Assembly (NCBI GenBank): GCA_964359785.1
Contig: CAYHWL010000095.1
Span: 1-5,650 of the forward strand
Origin: JACQSU01 sp964359785
Lineage (GTDB): Archaea; Nanobdellota; Nanobdellia; Woesearchaeales; JAGWAF01
Length of the DNA: 5,650 bases
Direction of reading: 5' to 3'
In this document: piece after piece, positions 1 through 5,650 of the stretch
Layout of the letters: every line of letters begins with the position of its first letter
Position numbering within the stretch: position 1 is the first letter of the stretch
Translations under genes and position numbers: made by a program
The notes under the pieces: model-generated
What the model was told of the DNA's origin: nothing
The model's database searches: none
What the model saw: only the letters and a program-made list of their open reading frames with translations

Positions 1-176
1 GTCAAGTATAAGCTTGGCCACGGAATCTGAAGCGGTTTATCCGGATCAAGCAACCCTTCCCGCACGTAATCCTCATACATAGGCGTGTGCCGATACGGAA
101 TCGGTACAAGATAACCTATCGCATCTACGCGGAGGCTTTCCGCCATGCGTATAGACTCTTCAATATCTTCTTTAGC
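1..176 (-). CDS. C-terminal fragment of a probable radical SAM protein (partial at both ends)
   Basis: Reading the minus strand in the frame whose codons end at multiples of 3 gives about 58 uninterrupted residues that run off the left edge. It holds an acidic helix (AKEDIEESIRMAESL) followed by DAIGYLVPIPYRHTPMYEDY and a VREGLLDPD stretch. This order matches the late part of the radical SAM TIM barrel seen in B12-binding and related radical SAM enzymes, usually of the form 'GxPGET..DIEESI..A..L....PYPGTPLYE...EGLL'. The CxxxCxxC iron-sulfur motif and the GxPGET strand would lie upstream and are absent, because the frame there is occupied by a glycosyltransferase. An ATG at 144-146 could in principle start translation, but the coherent helix upstream of it and the late-barrel motifs make this a gene remnant rather than a new gene. 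The substrate cannot be told. The family call rests on pattern recall, so confidence is moderate. Confidence 0.55.
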
Positions 177-523
177 AGACAGGCTATAACTCCGCTGCTG
201 TAAACCTGGAAGGCATGCAGAACAGCGTATTTTCTGAAAGAAGGCAGAAGAACAATAAAGGAACCAGCAAGAAACAAAAAAGTATTTAGCATGGTAAAGC
301 CTTCAAATGCCGGAACTCTGTAAACAGTGATGCCATTCATAGCTCTTTTAAAGCAAAACCTTTCACCTCTTTTTGCCCTGTTCACAAAATAGAAGGTTAT
401 GATTGACACCTTTGCTCCTGATGCCGCCAGATTCCCTGCCGTCCGCATAACAAGAACTTCCACACCACCCACTCCATCTTCCAGGAAAGTGACCATCATG
501 TAGATTCGAGAATTTATAGGCAT
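125..523 (-). CDS. Truncated family-4 glycosyltransferase, N-terminal GT-B domain only
   Basis: This fragment would belong to a GT-B glycosyltransferase that transfers a nucleotide-activated sugar to a glycan acceptor at the cytoplasmic face of the membrane. Visible are the N-terminal GVGGVE loop (residues 17-22), which follows the first strand in family 4, a VYRVPAFEG strand end near 68-75, a hydrophobic helix at about 81-95, and the LHAFQVYSSGVIACLLKK segment (102-119), which corresponds to the usual 'DvvHaH....g..a..la....kP' strand and helix. The family normally runs about 350 to 420 residues; here only 132 codons are open and the last 10 or so (SLYAWRKASA) are not family-like. The C-terminal nucleotide-sugar domain with its EX7E motif is missing. 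I chose the ATG at 521-523; a TTG at 527-529 is also possible, and an in-frame stop at 545-547 limits anything longer. Neither start has a strong ribosome binding site. It begins about 37 bases after the methyltransferase stop, as the last recognisable operon member. It is probably non-functional as shown. Confidence 0.75.
   Translation of the reverse strand: MPINSRIYMMVTFLEDGVGGVEVLVMRTAGNLAASGAKVSIITFYFVNRAKRGERFCFKRAMNGITVYRVPAFEGFTMLNTFLFLAGSFIVLLPSFRKYAVLHAFQVYSSGVIACLLKKILKSLYAWRKASA
158..176 (-). other. Join between glycosyltransferase and radical SAM reading frames
   Basis: At about this point minus-strand coding meaning switches from a family-4 glycosyltransferase (frame ending at the stop 125-127) to a radical SAM protein in a different frame. 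The 16 bases at 158-173 (coding strand aaagaagatattgaag) make sense in both: as LKKILK in the glycosyltransferase frame and as KEDIEE in the radical SAM frame. Such a shared short sequence is what either a microhomology-mediated deletion or a false overlap in assembly would leave. The exact breakpoint cannot be placed inside the shared stretch. Confidence 0.5.
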
Positions 524-560
524 ATTCAAAATTCTGCTTGCTGTTTAAAGAGTTCCTGCA

Positions 561-1577
561 TCAAGATTTGTTTGCAGACTTATATATAGCCTGAAAATAT
601 ATCTGAGGGCCTCTCCTGTTAAACTCCAGATAAATGAATAATGCCAACGGAACGAAGATTATATTTCTTATCATTCTCAGGAACTTCAAAAAATATGTTC
701 TCCTGCTCTTCCCATAAAGCTCTTCAAAAGTTTCTATCCTTTTATTTAAATCTTTCCCGTTTTTCACATATGGACTTAAGAATGAAGCTATCAAGCTGTT
801 TTTAATTTTTTTAGAAAATCTTCCGAGAAGAATGGATTCAACCCATCCCGATAATTTTAACAGGTTCAAGTTGGCCGGATAAAGCTCTATGCGATTAAAT
901 CCATTTCGTAAAAATAAATTTTTTAATACATCTTTTGAAAACCATAAAAAATGATGCGGGGGAAAATCTGCTGAAAATAATTCCCTGTCAAGATTTACAA
1001 ATAGCCTCTCCCTGTTTGGAACACTTCCGGCTATATATCCTCCATTGTTTAAAATCTTTTTAATGCTGCGTATGAATTCTTCAGGCCTGTCCTGATGTTC
1101 CAGAACCTCAAAAAATGTTATGACGTCAAAAACGACATTCTTTTCTGCAGCAAAAGTCATAAATTCTTCCAAAGACATAGGATAAACATTATTCAAACCC
1201 AATTTGTTTCGCGCAGTTTCAATGCTCTTCTTATCAAAATCTATTCCCCATGCTTCAAAGCCTGAATTTTCAGCAGACTTTAAAAAAATACCATCTCCGC
1301 ACCCAATATCCAAGAGCTTACCTTTTTTAAAAGGGAATTTTTCAAAGAATGGCGCACACCACTCCGGCAATTGTCTGAATCCTGAATGGAATTCTTCATA
1401 AGCTGCACAATGCTCATCTTCATAAAATTCAGGCCTGACGCTCAGAGGATACCAAAATTCAAGATGACATCCATAACAGTGGTAAAGTTTATATTGAGTG
1501 GCATCAAAAGATGATACATAAGTTTTTATATAATTTTCGCTCTGGATTTCTATATCGCATACCGGGCATGATATCAT
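561..1577 (-). CDS. Class I SAM-dependent methyltransferase with N-terminal zinc ribbon
   Basis: Predicted to move a methyl group from S-adenosylmethionine to a sugar, glycan end or lipid-linked intermediate. The protein has 338 residues. It starts with two CxxC pairs (C4/C7 and C34/C37), typical of a zinc ribbon in front of glycan-cluster methyltransferases. The SAM domain follows: motif I LLDIGCGDG (88-96), the acidic end of strand 2 at GIDFD (111-115), motif IV FDVITFFEVLEHQDRP (150-165), strand 5 GGYIAGSVPNRER (179-191), and PPHHFLWFSKDVLKNLF (206-222), the usual Methyltransf_11/23-type ending. A further 110 residues end in a hydrophobic stretch at about 305-319 flanked by Arg and Lys, which could tether the protein to the inner membrane. 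The ATG is 18 bases after the upstream gene's stop. The zinc ribbon recalls NDP-sugar C-methyltransferases, but the C-terminal domain of that family is not evident, so C- versus O-methylation is open. Confidence 0.85.
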   Translation of the reverse strand: MISCPVCDIEIQSENYIKTYVSSFDATQYKLYHCYGCHLEFWYPLSVRPEFYEDEHCAAYEEFHSGFRQLPEWCAPFFEKFPFKKGKLLDIGCGDGIFLKSAENSGFEAWGIDFDKKSIETARNKLGLNNVYPMSLEEFMTFAAEKNVVFDVITFFEVLEHQDRPEEFIRSIKKILNNGGYIAGSVPNRERLFVNLDRELFSADFPPHHFLWFSKDVLKNLFLRNGFNRIELYPANLNLLKLSGWVESILLGRFSKKIKNSLIASFLSPYVKNGKDLNKRIETFEELYGKSRRTYFLKFLRMIRNIIFVPLALFIYLEFNRRGPQIYFQAIYKSANKS

Positions 1578-1595
1578 CTTCTACGCCTGCAGACT

Positions 1596-2846
1596 TTAAG
1601 ATTTTATTTTTATACGGAAAACTGCCTTAAGTATTTTCCTGAGATTTGGATATCTAATTAGATAATATGTGAGCTTTTCCAAAACCTCTTTCAACACATA
1701 GCTCTTTGCTTTAGAGAGACTTATTCTCTTGTTTCTTATAACTATCTTTAATTCTTCAAATAAACTCTTTATCTTTACCTTGATTACAAATCTTGTGATA
1801 TAGAGAAACCTGTAACTCGTATAATTCTCCATGAAATCATCATCCAGATAAATTACAGGTTCGATCTTCCTGCTTTTTCCTATCACATCAAAGATCTTTG
1901 CAATGCCAGCATGCGAATCGTAATCTCTTAATGCCCTTTCATAGCCTCTCCTTGCAATCTCTTCTCTCTCCTGTCCATTTTCAAGGTAATACTGTATTTT
2001 TTTTGAAAGTTCTTCCTTTGTATGAAATACATCTATCTCTTTCCCGATTTCGAACATATTTTCAACTCCCGGTGAATACTCGGTTAAAACAAACCCTCCG
2101 CACAATGCAGCTTCAATCGGTCTTCCCTTGCTCTGTTTTATCCGATTATTAATCTGTGAACCCAATATCAAAGAAGCGCCGTCAATCATTCCGGTAAAAT
2201 TGATATTTATTTTGCTCCTGTTGAATACTTCTACCATCTTATCAAAATCGATAAGCCCGTTCTCTGTGTTAGCCCCGTAACACTTAACAGGAACCTTATT
2301 ATTTCGAAGGTAATCTATATACTCCCCTCTGTTGCCTCTCGTTATATCCCCGACAAATGATACATCTATGTTCTTGTCCGCGTCATCTAACCTCCTGTAG
2401 TAATCCTTATTAAATAACGAAAAAGTGCACATGGCATTAATGCCTAAAAGCTCATATTTAAACTTCGACAGATAATCAGGAAGCAATACCAGATCCGCTG
2501 CCTGCGCATAATATCTGTCAACCGCTTCAAAATAATGCTCTGTATCAAAAAAACCCATGACAAGGAATACCTTCTTTGAAAGCCGCTCAAGAAAATTTAT
2601 ATCGAGGGTTAAATCCCCTGAATAGAAGGCAATAAAAACACAGTCGATTTCCTTTTCTTCAATAAACCTCTCAACCTTTTTCTCAAATATCTTTTTCCCT
2701 GCCTCGGAGTAGAGTTCGAGATAGTCCATGAAATGATATTTGCCGCTGTTCGCCCTTATTCCCTCGCACCAGTCCTCGAATATGCGGTTGTATTTAGCAT
2801 GGATTTTATGCAGGTGAGCAAGGGTTAAAACGTTTAACTCTTTCAT
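1596..2846 (-). CDS. CgeB-like GT-B glycosyltransferase with basic C-terminal tail
   Basis: A probable cytoplasmic or membrane-associated glycosyltransferase of 416 residues. The N-terminal Rossmann-like half includes CVFIAFYSGDLTLD (69-82), KKVFLVMGFFDTEHYF (91-106) and AADLVLLPDY (116-125). The second domain opens with DVSFVGDITRGNR (161-173). It contains the diagnostic nucleotide-sugar segment KGRPIEAALCGGFVLTEYSP (240-259), followed by KEELSKKIQYYLEN (277-290) and a REEIARRGYERALRDYDSHA helix (294-313), as in the Glyco_trans_1_2 / CgeB group. The donor and acceptor cannot be read from the sequence. Residues about 345-416 form an extension packed with Lys and Arg between hydrophobic residues, with no clear transmembrane helix, which suggests peripheral binding to the membrane. 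The start codon ATG is 18 bases after the stop of the upstream gene and 18 bases precede the methyltransferase, consistent with one transcript. An alternative is a spore or flagellar maturation CgeB homologue, but the neighbours favour surface glycan synthesis. Confidence 0.8.
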   Translation of the reverse strand: MKELNVLTLAHLHKIHAKYNRIFEDWCEGIRANSGKYHFMDYLELYSEAGKKIFEKKVERFIEEKEIDCVFIAFYSGDLTLDINFLERLSKKVFLVMGFFDTEHYFEAVDRYYAQAADLVLLPDYLSKFKYELLGINAMCTFSLFNKDYYRRLDDADKNIDVSFVGDITRGNRGEYIDYLRNNKVPVKCYGANTENGLIDFDKMVEVFNRSKININFTGMIDGASLILGSQINNRIKQSKGRPIEAALCGGFVLTEYSPGVENMFEIGKEIDVFHTKEELSKKIQYYLENGQEREEIARRGYERALRDYDSHAGIAKIFDVIGKSRKIEPVIYLDDDFMENYTSYRFLYITRFVIKVKIKSLFEELKIVIRNKRISLSKAKSYVLKEVLEKLTYYLIRYPNLRKILKAVFRIKIKS

Positions 2847-2864
2847 CTTTTGGTTTATCAGTCC

Positions 2865-3545
2865 TTATTTTACTTGTGAAGCTATATTTTCTATGTACTG
2901 TGCCATCTTGACAGCAAGATAACCACGGTATTCATCCGAAACAATAAATACCATCTCATCAATGGTCAAGTCGTTCATATTTGTTTTAGGGATTTGTATC
3001 TGTTCAAAAATCACATCATCCAGATAAACAAACCGGTCATGCCCTAATTGTGAAAGCTTTTTAAAGATATCAAAGATATGTTTATCAATAAAAAACCGCA
3101 CATATTCCGGAGGGCATATATTATCCATTAGTTCAACAGTTGCTCTTGATAAAACAGGAAATGTCGCAAGCCTTCCGTTCTGATACGGGTCATTTCCATA
3201 AACCAGAGCAATATCGTCAGGAAATTTACCGAACGCGTTTAAAACAGCCCTGTCCCAGTGATCAGTACGGAAAATAATGTCATCATTGACAATAAAAATG
3301 TAGCGCCCGCTACTGATACTGTAAGACTTTCTGAGAGTATTGCCTAATGTGTCCCGATTCTGCACCAGTTTCGTGATCTTTAATGAAGCACAGGATGTAT
3401 CATAATCATTTATACCATTTTCATCCAAACAGAGAATAACCTCTAGGTCTTTCAGCGAATAAGCAGTCTTGATGATACTATCAAGTGCTCTGCTGACTAA
3501 AGCCAGTTCATTTTTTGCAGTAAAGATTAAAGAAATTTTTGTCAT
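2865..3545 (-). CDS. Small GT-A (family 2-like) glycosyltransferase
   Basis: A short 226-residue glycosyltransferase with the GT-A fold. The N-terminus ISLIFTAKNELALVSRALDS (4-23) matches the first strand and helix of family 2 enzymes. NRDTLGNTLRKSYSISSGRY (63-82) is the equivalent of 'g.....N.g...A.G.yi', and FIVNDDIIF (84-92) supplies the metal-binding acidic pair (D88, D89) in place of the classic DXD. Later conserved pieces are ALVYGNDP (113-120), ATFPVLSR (127-134) and HDRFVYLDDVIFE (169-181), a candidate for the region that holds the catalytic base. In many relatives I recall an EH at 181-182, whereas here it is EQ. No signal peptide or transmembrane segment is visible, so it probably works in the cytoplasm on a lipid-linked acceptor. 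The gap to the upstream fucose synthase-like gene is 42 bases, the longest in the operon, and is AT-rich with no convincing terminator. Donor specificity is unknown. Confidence 0.8.
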   Translation of the reverse strand: MTKISLIFTAKNELALVSRALDSIIKTAYSLKDLEVILCLDENGINDYDTSCASLKITKLVQNRDTLGNTLRKSYSISSGRYIFIVNDDIIFRTDHWDRAVLNAFGKFPDDIALVYGNDPYQNGRLATFPVLSRATVELMDNICPPEYVRFFIDKHIFDIFKKLSQLGHDRFVYLDDVIFEQIQIPKTNMNDLTIDEMVFIVSDEYRGYLAVKMAQYIENIASQVK

Positions 3546-3587
3546 ACTCTGATATGGACTAGACAGGATGTAAAATATTTTTAAAAA

Positions 3588-4604
3588 TCACTCGGATGCC
3601 AGGGTATCTTTATACCATTTGTAAGTAATTCCCAAGCCTTCTTCCAACCCTGTTTTAGGCAGCCACCCTAAAGAAAAAATCCTTTTTGAATCAAGTAGCC
3701 TTCTTGGCATGCCGTCGGGTTTCGAATCGTCGAAGATTACCTTACCCTGAAAGCCAACGACCTTCTTTATAAGTCTTGCGAGTCCTGCTATCGATATGTC
3801 AGTACCTCCGCCTACATTTATAATCTCATTCCCTGAATATTTGTTAATAAGGAAGATACAGGCATCAGCAACATCATCAACATACAGAAACTCTCTCCTC
3901 GGCTTTCCGGTTCCCCAGATAACTACAGGAGATAAGACAGGTTCAGGCAAAGGTAAAGAGCCTGATTTAGCTAAGCCTTTTTTTTCTTCCTCTACTTTTA
4001 TCTGTCTTTTCTCCTGTTGCATCGCAACCTTTGCCTCATGGAATTTTTTTATCAATCCGGCAACAACATGTCCTCCTTCATCAAAGTGATCGTTTATGCC
4101 ATATACATTTGCCGGAATGACTGATATAAAATTTGTGCCGAACTGTCTGTTGTATGACTGGCAGAGTTTTATGCCTGCTATCTTTGCAATCGCATAAGGT
4201 TCATTTGTAGGTTCGATGCTTCCTGTAAGTAACGTGCTTTCCTTTATGGGTTGTTTGCAATACTTGGGATATATACAGGAACTTCCAAGCAAAAGTAGTT
4301 TCTTCACTCCATACTTGTATGACATTTGAACAATGTTTGTCTGGATCATAATATTCTGGTAAATGAAATCAGCAGGATACGTGTTATTGGCAAATATGCC
4401 TCCCACCTTCGCAGCAGCCTGAAATACGTATTCAGGTCTCTCTCTTTTAAAAAACACCTCTGTTTTTTTCTGGTCTGTCAGATCGAGTTCACTGCGTGTT
4501 TGCAGAATCAGGTTTTTATACCCTGCCCTTAGTAACCTGCGGAGAATCGCAGAACCGATTAGGCCTGTATGCCCTGCTATATAAATTAAAGAATTCTTAT
4601 TCAT
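3588..4604 (-). CDS. fcl: GDP-L-fucose synthase (GDP-4-keto-6-deoxy-D-mannose 3,5-epimerase/4-reductase) with an extra loop
   Basis: This short-chain dehydrogenase/reductase family enzyme converts GDP-4-keto-6-deoxy-D-mannose to GDP-L-fucose with NADPH in the cytoplasm. The nucleotide-binding loop is GHTGLIGSA (11-19). LGSSCIYP (106-113) holds the catalytic Ser108 and the epimerase Cys110. NEPYAIAKIAG (134-144) holds Tyr137 and Lys141, and GGHV (177-180) holds His179. These match Ser107, Cys109, Tyr136, Lys140 and His179 of the E. coli enzyme. WGTGKPRREFLYVDD (230-244) gives Arg237, equivalent to E. coli Arg209; the offset of 28 shows an insertion at about 195-226, rich in Lys, Glu and Gln and then Pro and Ser. 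Length is 338 against about 321 in E. coli. The ATG follows the upstream gene's stop by 15 bases with only a weak AAGAA-like ribosome site. A GDP-mannose 4,6-dehydratase is needed for substrate and is not in the window. A GDP-L-colitose synthase (ColC) role is the main alternative given its neighbour. Confidence 0.9.
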   Translation of the reverse strand: MNKNSLIYIAGHTGLIGSAILRRLLRAGYKNLILQTRSELDLTDQKKTEVFFKRERPEYVFQAAAKVGGIFANNTYPADFIYQNIMIQTNIVQMSYKYGVKKLLLLGSSCIYPKYCKQPIKESTLLTGSIEPTNEPYAIAKIAGIKLCQSYNRQFGTNFISVIPANVYGINDHFDEGGHVVAGLIKKFHEAKVAMQQEKRQIKVEEEKKGLAKSGSLPLPEPVLSPVVIWGTGKPRREFLYVDDVADACIFLINKYSGNEIINVGGGTDISIAGLARLIKKVVGFQGKVIFDDSKPDGMPRRLLDSKRIFSLGWLPKTGLEEGLGITYKWYKDTLASE

Positions 4605-4619
4605 AAATCAGTTCTTGAA

Positions 4620-5650
4620 TCAGGCGTGAGATTCCAGAAAATCTTCTATAGTGTCTATGAAATACTCTATGTGTTCGCTCTCTATGTCCTGATGAACGCC
4701 GATATGTATCCCGTTATTCCCTATATATTCCGCCTCTGGAAATTCGCCGGGCTTATATCCGAGATATGCAAACCCCTGGCACTGTGTAGGCATGGACTGG
4801 AAAAGATCCCTCGTGTCTATGCCTTTTTTCTCGAGATAATCAGCAAGTTGATTACGCGTGAACGGCGCTCCCTCTTTAATGATTATCGGGAAAGCATGAG
4901 GACCTATTTTTTCGTATTTTTCTTCCTCTATTGTAAACATATACTGGTTAAATTTTCTGAATTTTTTCATCATTGTCTTAAGATTCTTGTACCTCTTCCT
5001 AAGTATCTGCTCATAGATCTCAAGGTTGCCAATTCCTACAGCAGCCTCGAGTTCATTCATCTTGCATGAAAACCCAATGCGTTCAAATATAAAACGTATG
5101 TCCCTTCCATATTTAAATCTCTTTGCGCAGTAGCCGGAGCTGATGTTCATCACACACTTTTCGCACTTACACGCCCTGCCATGAGATCTGAGAGAGCGCA
5201 ATACTTCAGCAAAATCTTCTCTGTTGGTGGTCACAACACCGCCTTCGATGCTGGAAATAATATGTGCTACGTAAAGGCTATATGCTGCCATATCACCGAG
5301 TGTTCCGATATTCCTGCCTTTATAAACTGCTCCGTGTGCCTCCGCAGCATCCTCAATAACATAAAGTTTATATTTCCTTGCAGTTTTATTTATTGGGTCC
5401 ATATCAGCCGGCTTCCCCATAAGGTGAACCGGCATTATAGCCTTTGTCTTTTTTGTGACAGCCCTCTCTATCTTCTTCGGGTTGATATTAAGTGTATGCC
5501 TCTCTACATCAACAAAGACAGGTTCGAATCCTGCCTGAAGCACGGCATTGCCTGTAGCAACAAAAGAAAGCGCAGGAACTATTATCTCATCACCTCTTTT
5601 TGCGCCAAAGTCATATAATACTGCCAGCGCCAATGCATCAGCATCCGTGC
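4620..5650 (-). CDS. DegT/DnrJ-fold PLP enzyme with His in place of the catalytic Lys; probable NDP-4-keto-6-deoxyhexose 3-dehydratase (5' end outside window)
   Basis: The reading frame is open to the right edge (visible start TDADALALAV), so the true start lies outside; a TTG at 5631-5633 is not credible because family sequence continues upstream of it. About 342 residues are visible and perhaps 60 to 90 are missing. Numbering from that TTG, the DegT/EryC1 fold shows GDEIIVPALSFVATGNAV (14-31), the PLP-ring Asp95 in VIEDAAEAHG, and Ser119 in YSLYVAHIISSIEGG (118-132). Here aminotransferases have 'PTK' with the Schiff-base Lys, but this protein has His124. The Ser-to-His spacing of five equals that recalled for ColD (Ser183/His188). 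A cysteine-rich insert RACKCEKCVMNISSGYCAKRF (154-173, give or take one) aligns with the [2Fe-2S] region of RfbH/E1. The end, RDLFQSMPTQ and NGIHIGVHQDIESEHI, is also RfbH/ColD-like. It most likely removes the 3-hydroxyl of an NDP-4-keto-6-deoxy sugar; the nucleotide carrier is unknown. Confidence 0.82.
   Translation of the reverse strand, partial: TDADALALAVLYDFGAKRGDEIIVPALSFVATGNAVLQAGFEPVFVDVERHTLNINPKKIERAVTKKTKAIMPVHLMGKPADMDPINKTARKYKLYVIEDAAEAHGAVYKGRNIGTLGDMAAYSLYVAHIISSIEGGVVTTNREDFAEVLRSLRSHGRACKCEKCVMNISSGYCAKRFKYGRDIRFIFERIGFSCKMNELEAAVGIGNLEIYEQILRKRYKNLKTMMKKFRKFNQYMFTIEEEKYEKIGPHAFPIIIKEGAPFTRNQLADYLEKKGIDTRDLFQSMPTQCQGFAYLGYKPGEFPEAEYIGNNGIHIGVHQDIESEHIEYFIDTIEDFLESHA

Noticed and set aside
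3546..3587. AT-rich gap with a short TTTTTAAAAA palindrome as a possible terminator or promoter
   Set aside because: There is no GC stem or T tract of terminator form, and no convincing -35/-10 pair on the minus strand; it is most simply an intergenic spacer within the operon.
3978..3985. Run of eight T's (eight A's on the coding strand) as a possible frameshift in the fucose synthase gene
   Set aside because: The frame stays open and family-like on both sides, so no frameshift is needed; the run only falls inside the inserted loop.
1204..4532. Shorter plus-strand open frames (around 1204-1401, 1898-2152, 3796-4089, 4326-4532)
   Set aside because: All are antisense to well-supported genes and show only low-quality Ser/Phe/Leu-rich translations typical of shadow frames.
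4626..5618. Two plus-strand open frames of about 145 codons each (4626-5069 and 5181-5618)
   Set aside because: They lie wholly antisense to the conserved PLP enzyme, have no recognisable motifs, and are explained by the codon bias of the real gene.
5631..5633. TTG as the start codon of the PLP enzyme
   Set aside because: The frame continues open upstream with residues TDADA that fit the conserved N-terminal helix of the DegT fold, so the gene is simply cut by the window edge.
1..5650. CRISPR arrays, tRNA or rRNA genes, insertion sequences, attachment sites
   Set aside because: No regularly spaced repeats, tRNA-like cloverleaf, transposase motifs or terminal inverted repeats were seen when reading both strands; nearly all bases are in coding sequence.

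Overview
This window is one stretch of a surface-glycan (O-antigen, capsule or exopolysaccharide) biosynthesis locus. Every gene I can support lies on the minus strand, so transcription runs from right to left. The DNA is moderately AT-rich and the proteins are rich in Lys and Ile. Family types and operon style suggest a bacterium that decorates its surface with fucose- or dideoxyhexose-like sugars, and probably a Gram-negative one. The sequence alone does not fix the phylum.

In transcription order the layout is as follows. (1) A DegT/DnrJ-fold PLP protein at 4620-5650, cut at the right edge, whose catalytic lysine is replaced by histidine and which carries a cysteine-rich insert; it looks like a sugar 3-dehydratase (RfbH/ColD type) rather than an aminotransferase. 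(2) A GDP-L-fucose synthase homologue at 3588-4604 with all catalytic residues and a 28-residue extra loop. (3) A small GT-A glycosyltransferase at 2865-3545. (4) A CgeB-like GT-B glycosyltransferase with a long basic C-terminal tail at 1596-2846. (5) A zinc-ribbon SAM methyltransferase with a C-terminal hydrophobic segment at 561-1577. (6) The N-terminal half of a family-4 glycosyltransferase at 125-523. (7) The C-terminal part of what looks like a radical SAM protein in another frame at 1-176. The gaps between the five complete junctions (genes 1 to 6) are only about 15 to 42 bases, and I see no terminator or promoter in them, so these genes read as one operon.

The likely logic is that genes 1 and 2 act on NDP-4-keto-6-deoxyhexoses (GDP-4-keto-6-deoxy-D-mannose for gene 2), genes 3, 4 and 6 transfer sugars, and gene 5 methylates a sugar or glycan end. 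If gene 1 also uses the GDP-linked intermediate, the pair could make a colitose-type 3,6-dideoxyhexose; this is inference.

Two things deserve most attention. One is the His-for-Lys, Cys-rich gene 1, whose cysteines do not match the textbook [2Fe-2S] ligand spacing of E1/RfbH. The other is the abrupt join near 158-176, where a glycosyltransferase turns into a radical SAM protein across a short stretch that fits both families. This could be a real deletion or rearrangement, or an assembly chimera.
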